Positions 23,640 to 32,665 of a DNA stretch of 46,975 nucleotides are shown here, piece after piece. The DNA is from Sutterella sp. AM11-39 (lineage in GTDB: Bacteria > Pseudomonadota > Gammaproteobacteria > Burkholderiales > Burkholderiaceae_F), in contig NZ_QRLV01000013.1 in NCBI RefSeq assembly GCF_003472385.1, positions 673 through 47,647 on the forward strand, read 5' to 3'. Each line of letters starts with the position of its first letter. Position 1 is the first letter of the stretch. The translations under genes and the position numbers were made by a program. The notes under the pieces are model-generated. The model made no database searches and was not told where the DNA came from. It saw only the letters and a program-made list of their open reading frames with translations.

Positions 23640-25994
23640 ATGTCTGATCGCGCCACGTCTTTGAACCTGAACAATTCCAACATTGGGCACTCCGTTATCA
23701 ACCTTTGGATGCTGCGATTGCTGTGCAATGGCGACTTGTGGGCAAAAGTAGCCCGCAACGACATGTACTCCCACGACGCCTTGCCGAAGTTCTTCTGGGG
23801 ACTCAAACTTCGTCGTCACCTGCATCTAGGAGCATTGATCCTCAACAATGAGAAGTTCTTGGGAACCGGCGCCGTCAAAGACATCAAAGCGGTTACAGAC
23901 GTCGAGATGGAACTCGATGAGGATGCTGTCATTGCTCCCGAAAAACGCATCCGATATTTGATCGAAGAAGTCTGGCCTCAATACAACTTTATCGACGGAT
24001 TGATGCCTTTCCTGACGGTGCAGCCGCGTCATCCGGAGACCATCGGCGCATACTGCCGCCCTTTTCTCGGCCATCCGTTTACCGCCAAGTTGTTGGAAAA
24101 CGGCATGCCGCGTGCCTTAAGCCGTGAACTGCGATATTTGGAATCGGCCTGCTCCGACCAACTCTCCGCTTTGCCTGAAGCCTTTGCCGCTAACCTTCGT
24201 CTGCTTCAGGAGAACTTCAAGCTCTCGGATCTGGAAACCCGCATTCTCGCCTTCGTCTACTGTGCCCGTGACGTGAAGCTCGTCAACCGACTGCTGTGCG
24301 ATCTGTTCGACTACGGAGAGCAAGGCATGACACTCGTCATCGATACGCTCTCTCTGGCTCTGAACGCTGATCGCGAAGACGTCAAGAAGGCTCTTGCCGC
24401 CGAAGGAAAACTTGTTTCCATCGGTCTTCTGGATTACGGTGAATCGGGCGACGAATTTTGCGAGCAGATTGTTCCGGGGGCAGTGCTGTCTCCTTCAACC
24501 TTAAGCGTGAAACTGTCCTTGTCCAAATTGCTGCAGGAGTCGTTTTTGCCGGCACCCGAACCGACCTTGAGCGTCGAACATTTTCCGCATCTGCCGATCG
24601 TGAGCCGCGTTCTTCTCCCCTACCTCAAGTCTGCCGTAGCCGGCGAGCGCAAAGGCGTCAACATCCTCTTTTACGGACCCCCGGGCAGCGGCAAAACGGA
24701 ACTTACGCGCGTCATTGCCAAGGAACTGGGTCTCACCGGTTACGAAGTGCAGTTCGCCGAAAAGGAAACGCCAAAGAAGGAGGAGCGAACCTCGCGACTG
24801 AAGTTCTGGAAGGCTGCGGGCAACGTCCTTTCGCAAACCAACACCAATCTTTTGGTGATCGACGAAGCCGAAGACGTCTTCAACGATCTGGGATCGTTCT
24901 TTTTCAGCGGACGCACCAACAAGGGAGAAATCAACCGCCTACTGGAAGAAAATCCGGTTGTCACGCTTTGGACCGCCAATTCGATTCACAACATCGATCC
25001 GGCCATGCTGCGGCGCTTCAATATGGTCATTGAAGTGAAGTCGCCGGGGCTTGCCTATCGACGCGAGATGATCGACAAAGCGTTTGATCACCGACTCTCG
25101 AAGGGCACGACGGAGAGGCTTGCCTTGACGGAAAACCTCTCGAGCGCCGTGATTCGATCGATTTCGGACATCGTTCGCGAAACCGGCAAAACATCCGAGT
25201 CTCCTTCTGAGGACGAGATCATCGAGATGGCCGACCAGATGCTCAAGGCACAGCACATGGGACGCGTCGTTGACAACAACACACTGTTGCCGGAGCTTTA
25301 CGAGCCTCAGTTTGTCAATTCTGAGCTGGATCTCGAAAATCTGCTCGAAGGGTTGCGTGCTGCTCGCTGCGGGCGTCTTTGCATCTACGGGCCTCCGGGT
25401 ACGGGAAAGTCGGCTTATGCGGCGTACGTTGCTCGGGAACTTGGCATTCCGCTGATGCGCAAAACCGGTGCGGAACTCACGAGCTGCTACGTGGGCGTGA
25501 CCGAGAAACTCATTGCGGATGCCTTTGAGACGGCGCAGCGCGACGGTGCTCTACTGTTGCTCGATGAGGTGGATTCGTTCCTTCGTGATCGCCAGGCGAC
25601 TCGGTACAGCTGGGAAGTGACGGCCGTCAACGAAATGCTGGCTCAGATGGAACGCTACGGCGGTTACTTCATCGCAACCACGAATCTGAAGGACGACCTG
25701 GATCCTGCGTGTCTGCGTCGCTTTGATCTGAAGACGAAGTTTGACTACCTGCGCCCCGAACAGGCCGTGGCGATGGCCAAGGCTTATGCGGGCAAGCTTG
25801 GTTTGACTGATGGCGTCGAAGCGCTTGACCGTGTGGCCGACTTTGGGAATCTGACGCCCGGTGACTTTGCGGCCGTGGGCCGTCAAGCGGCGTTCAGGAA
25901 ACTTTCGGGGACCGAGGATTTTGTCGAGCGTTTGGCTGTCGAGTCGAACTTGAAGGCTGCAGGGATGGGAAATCCGAAACGGTGGATTTTGTAG
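23640..25994 (+). CDS. Tandem AAA+ ATPase, AAA cluster
   Basis: This is a 784-residue protein. The first 320 residues are a helical domain of unknown type, with no signal or membrane segment. Two AAA+ modules follow. Module one has Walker A YGPPGSGKTELTR near residue 345, Walker B LLVIDEAEDVF near 402, and an MLRRF sensor/arginine region. Module two has YGPPGTGKSAY near 583, Walker B LLLLDEVDSFL near 637, sensor-1 IATTNLKDDLDPACLRRFD, and a C-terminal lid. Both modules look competent for ATP. The layout recalls unfoldase-type classical AAA proteins. ATG 23640 is preferred to ATG 23625 because GAGAAA precedes it; the other has no ribosome site. It is divergent from two unknown genes (21076-23382) that may give it substrate specificity. 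An inverted repeat at 26007-26051 follows. Confidence 0.85.
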   Translation: MSDRATSLNLNNSNIGHSVINLWMLRLLCNGDLWAKVARNDMYSHDALPKFFWGLKLRRHLHLGALILNNEKFLGTGAVKDIKAVTDVEMELDEDAVIAPEKRIRYLIEEVWPQYNFIDGLMPFLTVQPRHPETIGAYCRPFLGHPFTAKLLENGMPRALSRELRYLESACSDQLSALPEAFAANLRLLQENFKLSDLETRILAFVYCARDVKLVNRLLCDLFDYGEQGMTLVIDTLSLALNADREDVKKALAAEGKLVSIGLLDYGESGDEFCEQIVPGAVLSPSTLSVKLSLSKLLQESFLPAPEPTLSVEHFPHLPIVSRVLLPYLKSAVAGERKGVNILFYGPPGSGKTELTRVIAKELGLTGYEVQFAEKETPKKEERTSRLKFWKAAGNVLSQTNTNLLVIDEAEDVFNDLGSFFFSGRTNKGEINRLLEENPVVTLWTANSIHNIDPAMLRRFNMVIEVKSPGLAYRREMIDKAFDHRLSKGTTERLALTENLSSAVIRSISDIVRETGKTSESPSEDEIIEMADQMLKAQHMGRVVDNNTLLPELYEPQFVNSELDLENLLEGLRAARCGRLCIYGPPGTGKSAYAAYVARELGIPLMRKTGAELTSCYVGVTEKLIADAFETAQRDGALLLLDEVDSFLRDRQATRYSWEVTAVNEMLAQMERYGGYFIATTNLKDDLDPACLRRFDLKTKFDYLRPEQAVAMAKAYAGKLGLTDGVEALDRVADFGNLTPGDFAAVGRQAAFRKLSGTEDFVERLAVESNLKAAGMGNPKRWIL

Positions 25995-26006
25995 TGAGTG
26001 ATGTTG

Positions 26007-26051
26007 GTTGATGCAAGTTAATCAAAGAATGCTTGAGTTTCTTGCATCAAC
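26007..26051. repeat. Perfect 11-base inverted repeat after the AAA+ gene
   Basis: GTTGATGCAAG (26007-26017) and CTTGCATCAAC (26041-26051) are perfect inverted arms separated by 23 bases, 13 bases after the stop codon. There is no T run, so a simple intrinsic terminator is unlikely; an operator or processing site is possible. Confidence 0.5.
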
Positions 26052-26247
26052 TAACACGCATAACTGAGCAATCGCCCAGTTTACTGACAAGTGTGAGCTT
26101 TCCCTTGCAGAGCCTGATCTGGACGAATCACTATGGAACAAACAGGTCTCTGTTACGCATCAAAGACTTGCCACGAGCTCGCGACGGCTCGACTCCATTC
26201 TCCTCTCACCAATTCGGCAAGGCCGTCATGATGTCTCGGGAAGTAGA

Positions 26248-27915
26248 ATGCTCGCACCTTGTTTCGGAAACGCCATGTCGCTTGCCTACGTTCCACTTCA
26301 TTCACTACGACGCGCTTTCGTTGCCGCTACCTGTTCGCTCGTCGGATCTTTCGTCTCCCCGGCCTCATTCGCCTGGGACCTGACGATCCTGCACGTTAAC
26401 GATGTACATTCGGCGGCGGCCGGCGTCAATGACCGCGGCCCCGTCTACGACGACACCAACGCAGTGGGCGGACTTGCACGCGTTACGGCGCTCGTAGCCG
26501 ACGAGAAAGCAAAAGCGAAGGTTCAAGGCAAAGCCGTGCTGGCGCTTGATTCCGGCGACTTTTGGCAGGGGACTCACTTTTTCAGAACGGGCGGCATGCC
26601 TTGGGCCCGCGAAGCCATGCGACGCATGCCCTGGGACGCGGTGACACTCGGTAATCACGAATTCGACCTAGGATGCGAAACACTTGCCCGGTATGTGAAG
26701 GCCCTTCCCTTCCCGGTTCTCGCCGCGAATCTTGAAAAGAATCCCGCCTGCCCGCTCTCAACCGCGCCGCTTCCTGCAACCGTCGTAAAGGACTTTAATG
26801 GAGTCAAGGTCGGCATCATCGGTCTTGCCAACGATGAAGGAAAGGACATTTCCGAAGCCTGCCACGAAACGAATTTTGCCGACCGTACGACGGCGCTTCG
26901 ACGTGCCGCAGCGAAACTTGAAAAAGCGGGCGTGACGCACATCATCGCAGTGACGCATGTGGGCTACGAGGCCGATCAGGCGCTTGCCCGAGCCGTGCCT
27001 GCCATCGACGTGATCGTCGGAGGCCACACCCACAGCGTTCTCGGAAATCACCCGCATTCGGAAGGCCCCTACCCGACCGTAATTCCGCATGACGACGGTT
27101 CACAGACGCTCGTGGTGCAAGCGGGTCGCTCGACGCGCTATCTCGGAAGGCTCTCTGTTTCTTTTGACGATGCGGGTCGCATCGTGCAGTTTAAGGGCGA
27201 CCTCGAAGAACTCGTACCATGCCTTCGTCGCGACGAACCGATGCACGAATTCGTTGTTCGGTCACTTGAGGCCATTCGCGCCGATCAGGAGCGTTTCGTG
27301 GGCGTCAACACGTCAACGCTTCCCGACGGGCTCGATCCCTGTCGAGAAGGCGACTGCCTCTCGGGAATGACTACCGCCGACGCGTTTCTTGCCTGGGGCC
27401 GGTCACGAGGTGCGGTTGCGGCAATTTTGAACGGCGGTGCCATTCGGGCCGCCATGCCCATCGGTCCGGTCACCTACGCCGATCTTCTCGACATTCACCC
27501 GTTCGGTAACCGTATTCAATTGGCCGAGGTCTCGGGCGCGGTGCTTCGGGAGGCACTCGAACACGGCATCTCGGAGCCCGACGTGATCGGCCCGAGAGTC
27601 CTGCAGACCGCGGGGCTTCGTTATCGACTGAATCCTGTTGCCCCCGTGGGACAACGCATCGTGTCCGCTGAGATACGCACGAAAGAAGGAACCTGGGAGT
27701 CGATTCTGCCCGAGAACCTCTATCGCATCGTCACGATCTCCTACCTTCTCGGCGGGGGCGACCATTTTTCGATGCTCGGGCAACACGCCAAGATTCAGGA
27801 AACCGGCCCACTCGAAGTCGACGTTCTTGAAGCCTATCTTCATGAACAAAAGGACCGGGACGATCATCTGCCTACGCCTGTACCAGGGCGGATCATCGGG
27901 ATGCCTGTCCGTTGA
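26248..27915 (+). CDS. Periplasmic 5'-nucleotidase / UshA-like metallophosphoesterase
   Basis: This is a 555-residue exported enzyme that removes phosphate from nucleotides and may cleave UDP-sugars in the periplasm. An N-terminal signal peptide ends near SFVSPASFAW. The metallophosphoesterase domain shows ILHVNDVHS, SGDFWQG, LGNHEFDLGC, AVTHVGYEAD and GGHTHSVLG, all metal or phosphate ligands. The 5'-nucleotidase C-terminal domain has ILNGGAIRAAMP, ADLLDIHPFGNRI and SYLLGGGDHFS, the nucleoside-stacking region. ATG 26248 has GGGAAG just upstream; ATG 26275 would also leave a complete signal peptide. It stands alone between the AAA cluster and the DUF262 pair and looks like an ordinary nutrient-scavenging gene. 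Confidence 0.9.
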   Translation: MLAPCFGNAMSLAYVPLHSLRRAFVAATCSLVGSFVSPASFAWDLTILHVNDVHSAAAGVNDRGPVYDDTNAVGGLARVTALVADEKAKAKVQGKAVLALDSGDFWQGTHFFRTGGMPWAREAMRRMPWDAVTLGNHEFDLGCETLARYVKALPFPVLAANLEKNPACPLSTAPLPATVVKDFNGVKVGIIGLANDEGKDISEACHETNFADRTTALRRAAAKLEKAGVTHIIAVTHVGYEADQALARAVPAIDVIVGGHTHSVLGNHPHSEGPYPTVIPHDDGSQTLVVQAGRSTRYLGRLSVSFDDAGRIVQFKGDLEELVPCLRRDEPMHEFVVRSLEAIRADQERFVGVNTSTLPDGLDPCREGDCLSGMTTADAFLAWGRSRGAVAAILNGGAIRAAMPIGPVTYADLLDIHPFGNRIQLAEVSGAVLREALEHGISEPDVIGPRVLQTAGLRYRLNPVAPVGQRIVSAEIRTKEGTWESILPENLYRIVTISYLLGGGDHFSMLGQHAKIQETGPLEVDVLEAYLHEQKDRDDHLPTPVPGRIIGMPVR

Positions 27916-28453
27916 GGTTGGACAGAATCAAGTGCTTTGGTACTTTTCGCATCGGAAGGTCACTGTACTGACCGAGAATCTTCTTTGTTCGAGGCAGACT
28001 TCGCGTAGCTCGATTGTCATTTACCTGACTTAGCAACATTGCTCTTCTTGCAACGGATCAAGCTGTTGAGCCAATGAATACATGGTCCTCAGAAGTGGAA
28101 GTTCCTCTTATTTTCGAAGCCAATTCAAAACAGGTACAGCAATCAAGGTACACACCATCGCAAAGATGGCAACCAAACAACCGGCTCCGTCCGGATCGGA
28201 AGTGTCGCTAATTAGCTTGGTCATCAGGAAGAAACTCAAACTGCCGATCACTGTCAAAACTGCAATCCCTGCCAACCCCATAAAAACATGACCAGAACAA
28301 AGGTCACCAGTGTCGACACACAGCCTCCTATGCGCATTCAGAAGGCTGTTATACGCCTTGATGCATCCGACACTGTCGCACTCAGATTCAGGCAACAACC
28401 AATGGCGTTAGCAGGCAGTTCTGCTTGTAAGGTCACCGTTTCGAAGTGCTTAA
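27916..28453. other. Intergenic stretch with one possible small membrane-protein gene
   Basis: Apart from the possible minus-strand gene at 28108-28281 I see no gene, RNA or repeat here. The 5' part behind the nucleotidase gene lacks a clear terminator. Confidence 0.4.
28108..28281 (-). CDS. Possible 57-residue two-span membrane protein
   Basis: The frame from ATG 28281 (MGLAGIAVLTVIGSLSFFLM) to the stop at 28108 gives two hydrophobic segments of about 18 residues, separated by a short polar loop (SDTSDPDGAGC) and ended by a basic tail (NWLRK). The open frame extends further upstream to 28398 without a hydrophobic or homologous N-terminus. The ribosome site is weak (no AGG near the ATG). The pattern is what small inner-membrane proteins look like, but no family is recognised. 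It lies alone just downstream of the DUF262 genes on the same strand, so it could be a fourth, minor product of that transcript or noncoding. Confidence 0.35.
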   Translation of the reverse strand: MGLAGIAVLTVIGSLSFFLMTKLISDTSDPDGAGCLVAIFAMVCTLIAVPVLNWLRK

Positions 28454-30655
28454 CTACGAGGTCGGCCAGTCGTATTTAGCAAATGAACCTATGTAGTCCG
28501 CCCAGAATTTCGTCATATCTGCCGTGCAAAGACTATCGAACAACCTCTCCTGATCCGTTGCACCGGCCTTGGCAAATATCGATAGCCACAGCAACTTGGC
28601 CGTTGGATTGCTTCCGAGCTGCCGAGGGGCACTCTTATCCGATGTCGACTTGTTGCCGTTTGAAATGTTTTCCGAAGTGTTGATGAGCGCCAGATTGCCG
28701 AAGTGGTGCAGTTCGTCCCTGCCTACCAAATCCGCCGTATCCTGTGCGATCCAATGTTCAATCTGTGAACGCGACACGATGCGCATCTTATCGGGTTGGT
28801 CCTTGCCGTAAACCTTAGACTCGAAGTCCTCGCGGAAAGCTTTCAACGGGTCGTTTTTCGAGCCTTCTATTTCTAAAAAATCCTTGAAGAGACCGGAATG
28901 CTCGTGCAACTGAGATTCCAAATACAAAAACCTACTACCCGAATCAACCCACAGCAACCAATCAGTGAAAAAGAGCTTCCAACGAACGCCGTTTTCGGGA
29001 TACCGCCAGGCTTCAAATTCCGCGTCCGACTCATGGCACTTTTCAATAACTTTAAACTCGTCGATGACAGAATTTTTGAGCTTATCTACACCTTCGTCTT
29101 TGCCAACATTTATCACGCGTTCCGTCATCGAGCCCTGCTCATTAGGCCAATTGAATCGCTTCAATCCCCAGAGCAACAAACATAAGTAGCCGCGCTTAAA
29201 GCTTTTGTTCACTTGATCAGAGAGATTCTTGGTCGAGCGGTACTCTGAAACGAAAGCCTCGACCGTCTCGGGGAGACGATCGGTATCAGGGTAAATTTCG
29301 TTGACTGCGGTATGTACCAGAGACAGTAGCCAATACTGCCCCGAATACTGGTAACCGTTGGCGGCATAGAAAGTGTCGATCAACAACTCAAACGGTTTCT
29401 TGGTTGTGCTATCACGATTCTTGAGATCATTCACCTGACGTGCAACGATCGCCGCAATCCAGAGAACCGACATGAACCGCCAGACGTCCTTGTGCCGCTC
29501 CTGATCGAGCTTGTCGTCATCGACATTCAGATCCTTACCGACAACGATGCGCTCGTGCAAGCCGCGATACTCGGTCTCGCCGGGTCTCGGACGGATGTTG
29601 AGCGTCTCGTACTTCGCTTCGTCTGCGTCTTTGACTTTGGTCCAACGGAATATCTCGTTGGCGATCACGAAGAGATTTTCGAAATCAACGACAAAACGCT
29701 TTTCATCCGAGCTGTCATCTTCCTCGGACTCCGCGATTTGGGTTAGCTTCGTCTTCAGTGCGTGACGCGCATTCGCAACAATGGCGTTGAATTTAAGGCC
29801 GCCGCCCCGATCGTCGGGCTCAGAAGCTTCAGTCTTTGTTGCGAGCTCTTTGTGCATGGCTTCGAGGATACCTTTTGCTTCCGTCTGAGGAGTGGTACGA
29901 AGCAAACCGGCCACGCCGGTCCAGAGCCGGTCAAAGGCAAGACGCTCGGCATCTGTTGCAAACTTAAGTTTTTCAACCAACGTCGCCTTGGCAATGTCGA
30001 TGGAACGCAAGGCCTGTCCTCGCATGTTAACGATTTCAAACATGGCAGGCCCCTCGTAGGCATTCCGATCGTCAATGGGCAGAATCACACGCAAAACGCA
30101 GACGCTCTTGCGTATGCAGTCGATGAACTTCTCAATCGGCGAAATTCCTTCTTCGTTCGAAAAAATCAGTCTCTCTCTCACGGCCTCGTTGATCTTGTGG
30201 CAAACGGACGAGAGAATCTTCTCGCTGATATTCGGTCCCCGAATATCTTTCCCCTCTTCCAGCGTCAGGTTGGCGTACTCCCTGATGAGAGTGGGATCCC
30301 ACTTACGGAATTCTTCTTCCGTAACCGAAAATTCAGGATTTTGTTCCGTATCCGCTTCTCGTCGGCCGAGCACCGCCAGAAGCACATCTATGCTCGTCAA
30401 GCGCTGTTGCCCGTCGAGCACTTCCAGCTTCTCTCGTTGGTGACAGACAATCGTGCCGAGAGAATAGCGGCAAGTCTCGTCTTCACTGTAACGAGTAAAG
30501 TGCGTCACAAGGTCCTGTACCAACACTTCGATCTGTTTATCCGTCCAGCAAAACGCTCGCTGATAAGCTGGCACAACAAGGGCCTCAGCACTTGTCGGAT
30601 CGATCGCTTGAAGTTCGGCCACGGATAACAAACTTGCCTCAAACTTCGAACTCAT
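28454..30655 (-). CDS. DUF262 plus DUF1524-type protein (GmrSD-like), second of a pair
   Basis: This is a 733-residue protein. Its N-terminal DUF262 (ParB/Srx-like NTPase fold) has PAYQRAFCW (residues 29-37) and the signature EVLDGQQRLTSID (79-90). The C-terminus has a DUF1524 His-Me/HNH-like nuclease part: IEHWIAQD, then LHHFGNLALINTSEN and a following Asn-rich motif. GmrS/GmrD-type proteins with these domains restrict phage DNA carrying modified bases. The start overlaps the stop of the upstream DUF262 gene by four bases (ATGA), so the two are translated together. This member keeps the putative nuclease, while its partner appears to lack one. Both lie next to McrBC, another modification-dependent system, on the opposite strand. 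Confidence 0.85.
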   Translation of the reverse strand: MSSKFEASLLSVAELQAIDPTSAEALVVPAYQRAFCWTDKQIEVLVQDLVTHFTRYSEDETCRYSLGTIVCHQREKLEVLDGQQRLTSIDVLLAVLGRREADTEQNPEFSVTEEEFRKWDPTLIREYANLTLEEGKDIRGPNISEKILSSVCHKINEAVRERLIFSNEEGISPIEKFIDCIRKSVCVLRVILPIDDRNAYEGPAMFEIVNMRGQALRSIDIAKATLVEKLKFATDAERLAFDRLWTGVAGLLRTTPQTEAKGILEAMHKELATKTEASEPDDRGGGLKFNAIVANARHALKTKLTQIAESEEDDSSDEKRFVVDFENLFVIANEIFRWTKVKDADEAKYETLNIRPRPGETEYRGLHERIVVGKDLNVDDDKLDQERHKDVWRFMSVLWIAAIVARQVNDLKNRDSTTKKPFELLIDTFYAANGYQYSGQYWLLSLVHTAVNEIYPDTDRLPETVEAFVSEYRSTKNLSDQVNKSFKRGYLCLLLWGLKRFNWPNEQGSMTERVINVGKDEGVDKLKNSVIDEFKVIEKCHESDAEFEAWRYPENGVRWKLFFTDWLLWVDSGSRFLYLESQLHEHSGLFKDFLEIEGSKNDPLKAFREDFESKVYGKDQPDKMRIVSRSQIEHWIAQDTADLVGRDELHHFGNLALINTSENISNGNKSTSDKSAPRQLGSNPTAKLLWLSIFAKAGATDQERLFDSLCTADMTKFWADYIGSFAKYDWPTS

Positions 30656-32400
30656 TTTGACTGCTCCTGGTTGTCCTGCACAATGACGAAGCTTTCGGCT
30701 TCAACGTAATCGCGGTAGGTCTGCTGTCGGTCACCCACCATCGCCCAACTCACCATATCGGGACTTGTCAGCCGTTCGAGTTCGCGGCGGCACTCGGCAG
30801 GACTATTGGTGCGATACGGTATCGTGATCAAATTCTCCATGGGGCTTCCCAGCTTGAAAAAAGCGACCTGTCGGCTGCCTTTCAACATGCCGAAGACAAG
30901 GATGTCTTTCTTGACATTGTCACGCTTAACCGTCAACCTCACCCTCAGGCGTTTGAAGAGGCGTATATACGATTGAACGTAGACAAGAAAGTCCATGTCC
31001 TTGTTGTAGCTTTTGATGAGACGGTCAACGTCCTCCTCGAACGAGGCCTCGAGATTCGGTCGAACGGACGCAAAGCGATCAAGCCAGCAGACAGCAGCCT
31101 GTACGGCAATTGCATTACTGTCATTGAAATACCAGTTTTTATTGAGCACCATGTCACGGAACATATTGCGGAAAGGTTCCGGATCCGCGCTCGATCCGCC
31201 GTCGGTGTGTTTGCTAAACCAACTTGAACTGTAGAGCGCTTCAACAATGCGCTGGTAATACGCGAGCGTCTGGAAAAACGGCAGCCCAGGTGTTACGGGC
31301 ATCATCAGATCGGGCAGAAAAGTGCCTCCCGCAGATTCGTTCCCTACGCCTGTCAGCTTCAGTTTCTCATCGACGACGAGGTTTCCCTTGTAGGTGCCAT
31401 GAATGCCCTTGAGCTTTTCAACGTTTGATTTGTCGTAGTGATACCAATAGGGCACGCCCAAGCGAATCAGCAACAAACCGATGACGGTTGTTCTGAAACG
31501 CTCGTAGCGCTCTTTGGTTTCAGTCAGCGTATGCCAGATGTCTTTGATCGTCTTGAGCGTAACTGCCTTATCTGATTTCTCAACAGCAAGCGCTATGCGA
31601 AGGTGATAGGCCTTGAGCATATCAACGAGCTGCATAACCTTGCCGCGATTGTTTTCGCATTGGAAAAAGAGCTCGGCATCGTAACGGGTTCGGATGATAC
31701 GCACGGCAAAAACACCATTCGTAAGCGCGTAGCTCAGGCGTTTGATCTCGCCCTTGAAAAAGTCGATGACGTAAGCGGGAACATCTTCCGGCTTGCCATC
31801 ACCGCCTTGAACGTTCTCGCCACAGGTCGGCATGGCCACCTGCTCGCTGAGTTCTTTGACGCGCAGATACTCCGCCATCTGTTCACGGTAAATCGTTGCG
31901 ATGTGCTCCTGCGTCTGAGGCTGGCGGTACTCGTATTGAGGCTGCCATTGTTCGCCATGCCAATCCTTATCACCTTGGTCCGGCTCCGATCCATTGTGAA
32001 GCAATTTGATCAGATCATTACGCGCATTGACGATTTTCTCTGTCTTGGTCTGCTCCGTAGCATTCAGAAGCGCCTTAATGAGAATCAGAAAGCTCGTCAA
32101 CCTCTGCTGACCGTCGATAAGTTCCAGTTTGCTGACTTGGTGAGCCTGCCTATCGTAATACGCCTGAAAGCAGATCGTGCCGTAGTAATACTTGGCGCCT
32201 TCGCCGTACTCTTTTGTCTCGGGGTTGTAGCGGAAGCTGTCGAGATCGTCCAGTAGCTTGCGAACCTCGCTGATCGACCAACGGTAAGGACGTTGGTACG
32301 GCGGGATGTCGATGGGCGGGCGACCGCGAAGAAAGCTACGGGTGAGAATTTCTAAGAGTGTGGTTTCGTAAAATGCAGTCAAACCAAGATCGGTACTCAT
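30652..32400 (-). CDS. DUF262-domain protein without a visible nuclease part, first of a pair
   Basis: This is a 582-residue protein with an N-terminal DUF262 domain: PPYQRPYRW (about residues 33-41), YYYGTICFQAYY and the catalytic-type LELIDGQQRLTSF (about 93-105). A long helical region follows. No DUF1524 HNH motif is visible at the C-terminus, which ends in a beta-rich part (ITIPYRTNSPAECRRELERL). The ATG at 32400 is chosen because an in-frame TTG at 32439 has no better site. A perfect palindrome GGAACAAGTTGTTCC sits just upstream (32412-32426). It overlaps the following DUF262-DUF1524 gene by ATGA. The pairing suggests one protein senses or hydrolyses nucleotide while the other cuts, as in GmrS and GmrD; that division is inference. 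Confidence 0.8.
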   Translation of the reverse strand: MSTDLGLTAFYETTLLEILTRSFLRGRPPIDIPPYQRPYRWSISEVRKLLDDLDSFRYNPETKEYGEGAKYYYGTICFQAYYDRQAHQVSKLELIDGQQRLTSFLILIKALLNATEQTKTEKIVNARNDLIKLLHNGSEPDQGDKDWHGEQWQPQYEYRQPQTQEHIATIYREQMAEYLRVKELSEQVAMPTCGENVQGGDGKPEDVPAYVIDFFKGEIKRLSYALTNGVFAVRIIRTRYDAELFFQCENNRGKVMQLVDMLKAYHLRIALAVEKSDKAVTLKTIKDIWHTLTETKERYERFRTTVIGLLLIRLGVPYWYHYDKSNVEKLKGIHGTYKGNLVVDEKLKLTGVGNESAGGTFLPDLMMPVTPGLPFFQTLAYYQRIVEALYSSSWFSKHTDGGSSADPEPFRNMFRDMVLNKNWYFNDSNAIAVQAAVCWLDRFASVRPNLEASFEEDVDRLIKSYNKDMDFLVYVQSYIRLFKRLRVRLTVKRDNVKKDILVFGMLKGSRQVAFFKLGSPMENLITIPYRTNSPAECRRELERLTSPDMVSWAMVGDRQQTYRDYVEAESFVIVQDNQEQSK

Positions 32401-32411
32401 GGGAGGATGAG

Positions 32412-32426
32412 GGAACAAGTTGTTCC
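32412..32426. promoter_or_regulatory. Palindrome at the start of the DUF262 operon
   Basis: GGAACAAGTTGTTCC has perfect 7-base arms around one base. It lies 12 bases before ATG 32400 of the DUF262 pair, where a bound dimer would block transcription or translation start. The 265-base region to the divergent McrB gene also has GAGTTC/GAACTC arms at 32540-32545 and 32557-32562. Confidence 0.5.
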
Positions 32427-32665
32427 AAGATGTGGCCAAGCCTCTATGGGGCGGCGTTTGGTAATAGTTACGTGAGATCTGAGAGATTTAGGAATCAAGG
32501 TAATTATGATCTGCGTTAAGTGTAGTCTCTGGCAAACTTGAGTTCAACTTAGGACAGAACTCTGAGCATAAACACTTTCAAGAATTCTGCAACTTCCGTA
32601 AAATCATAGCAGTTTTCTAAAATTTACTTACGAGTATTTCCGGTTAAAAATTCAAGGATTCTCTC

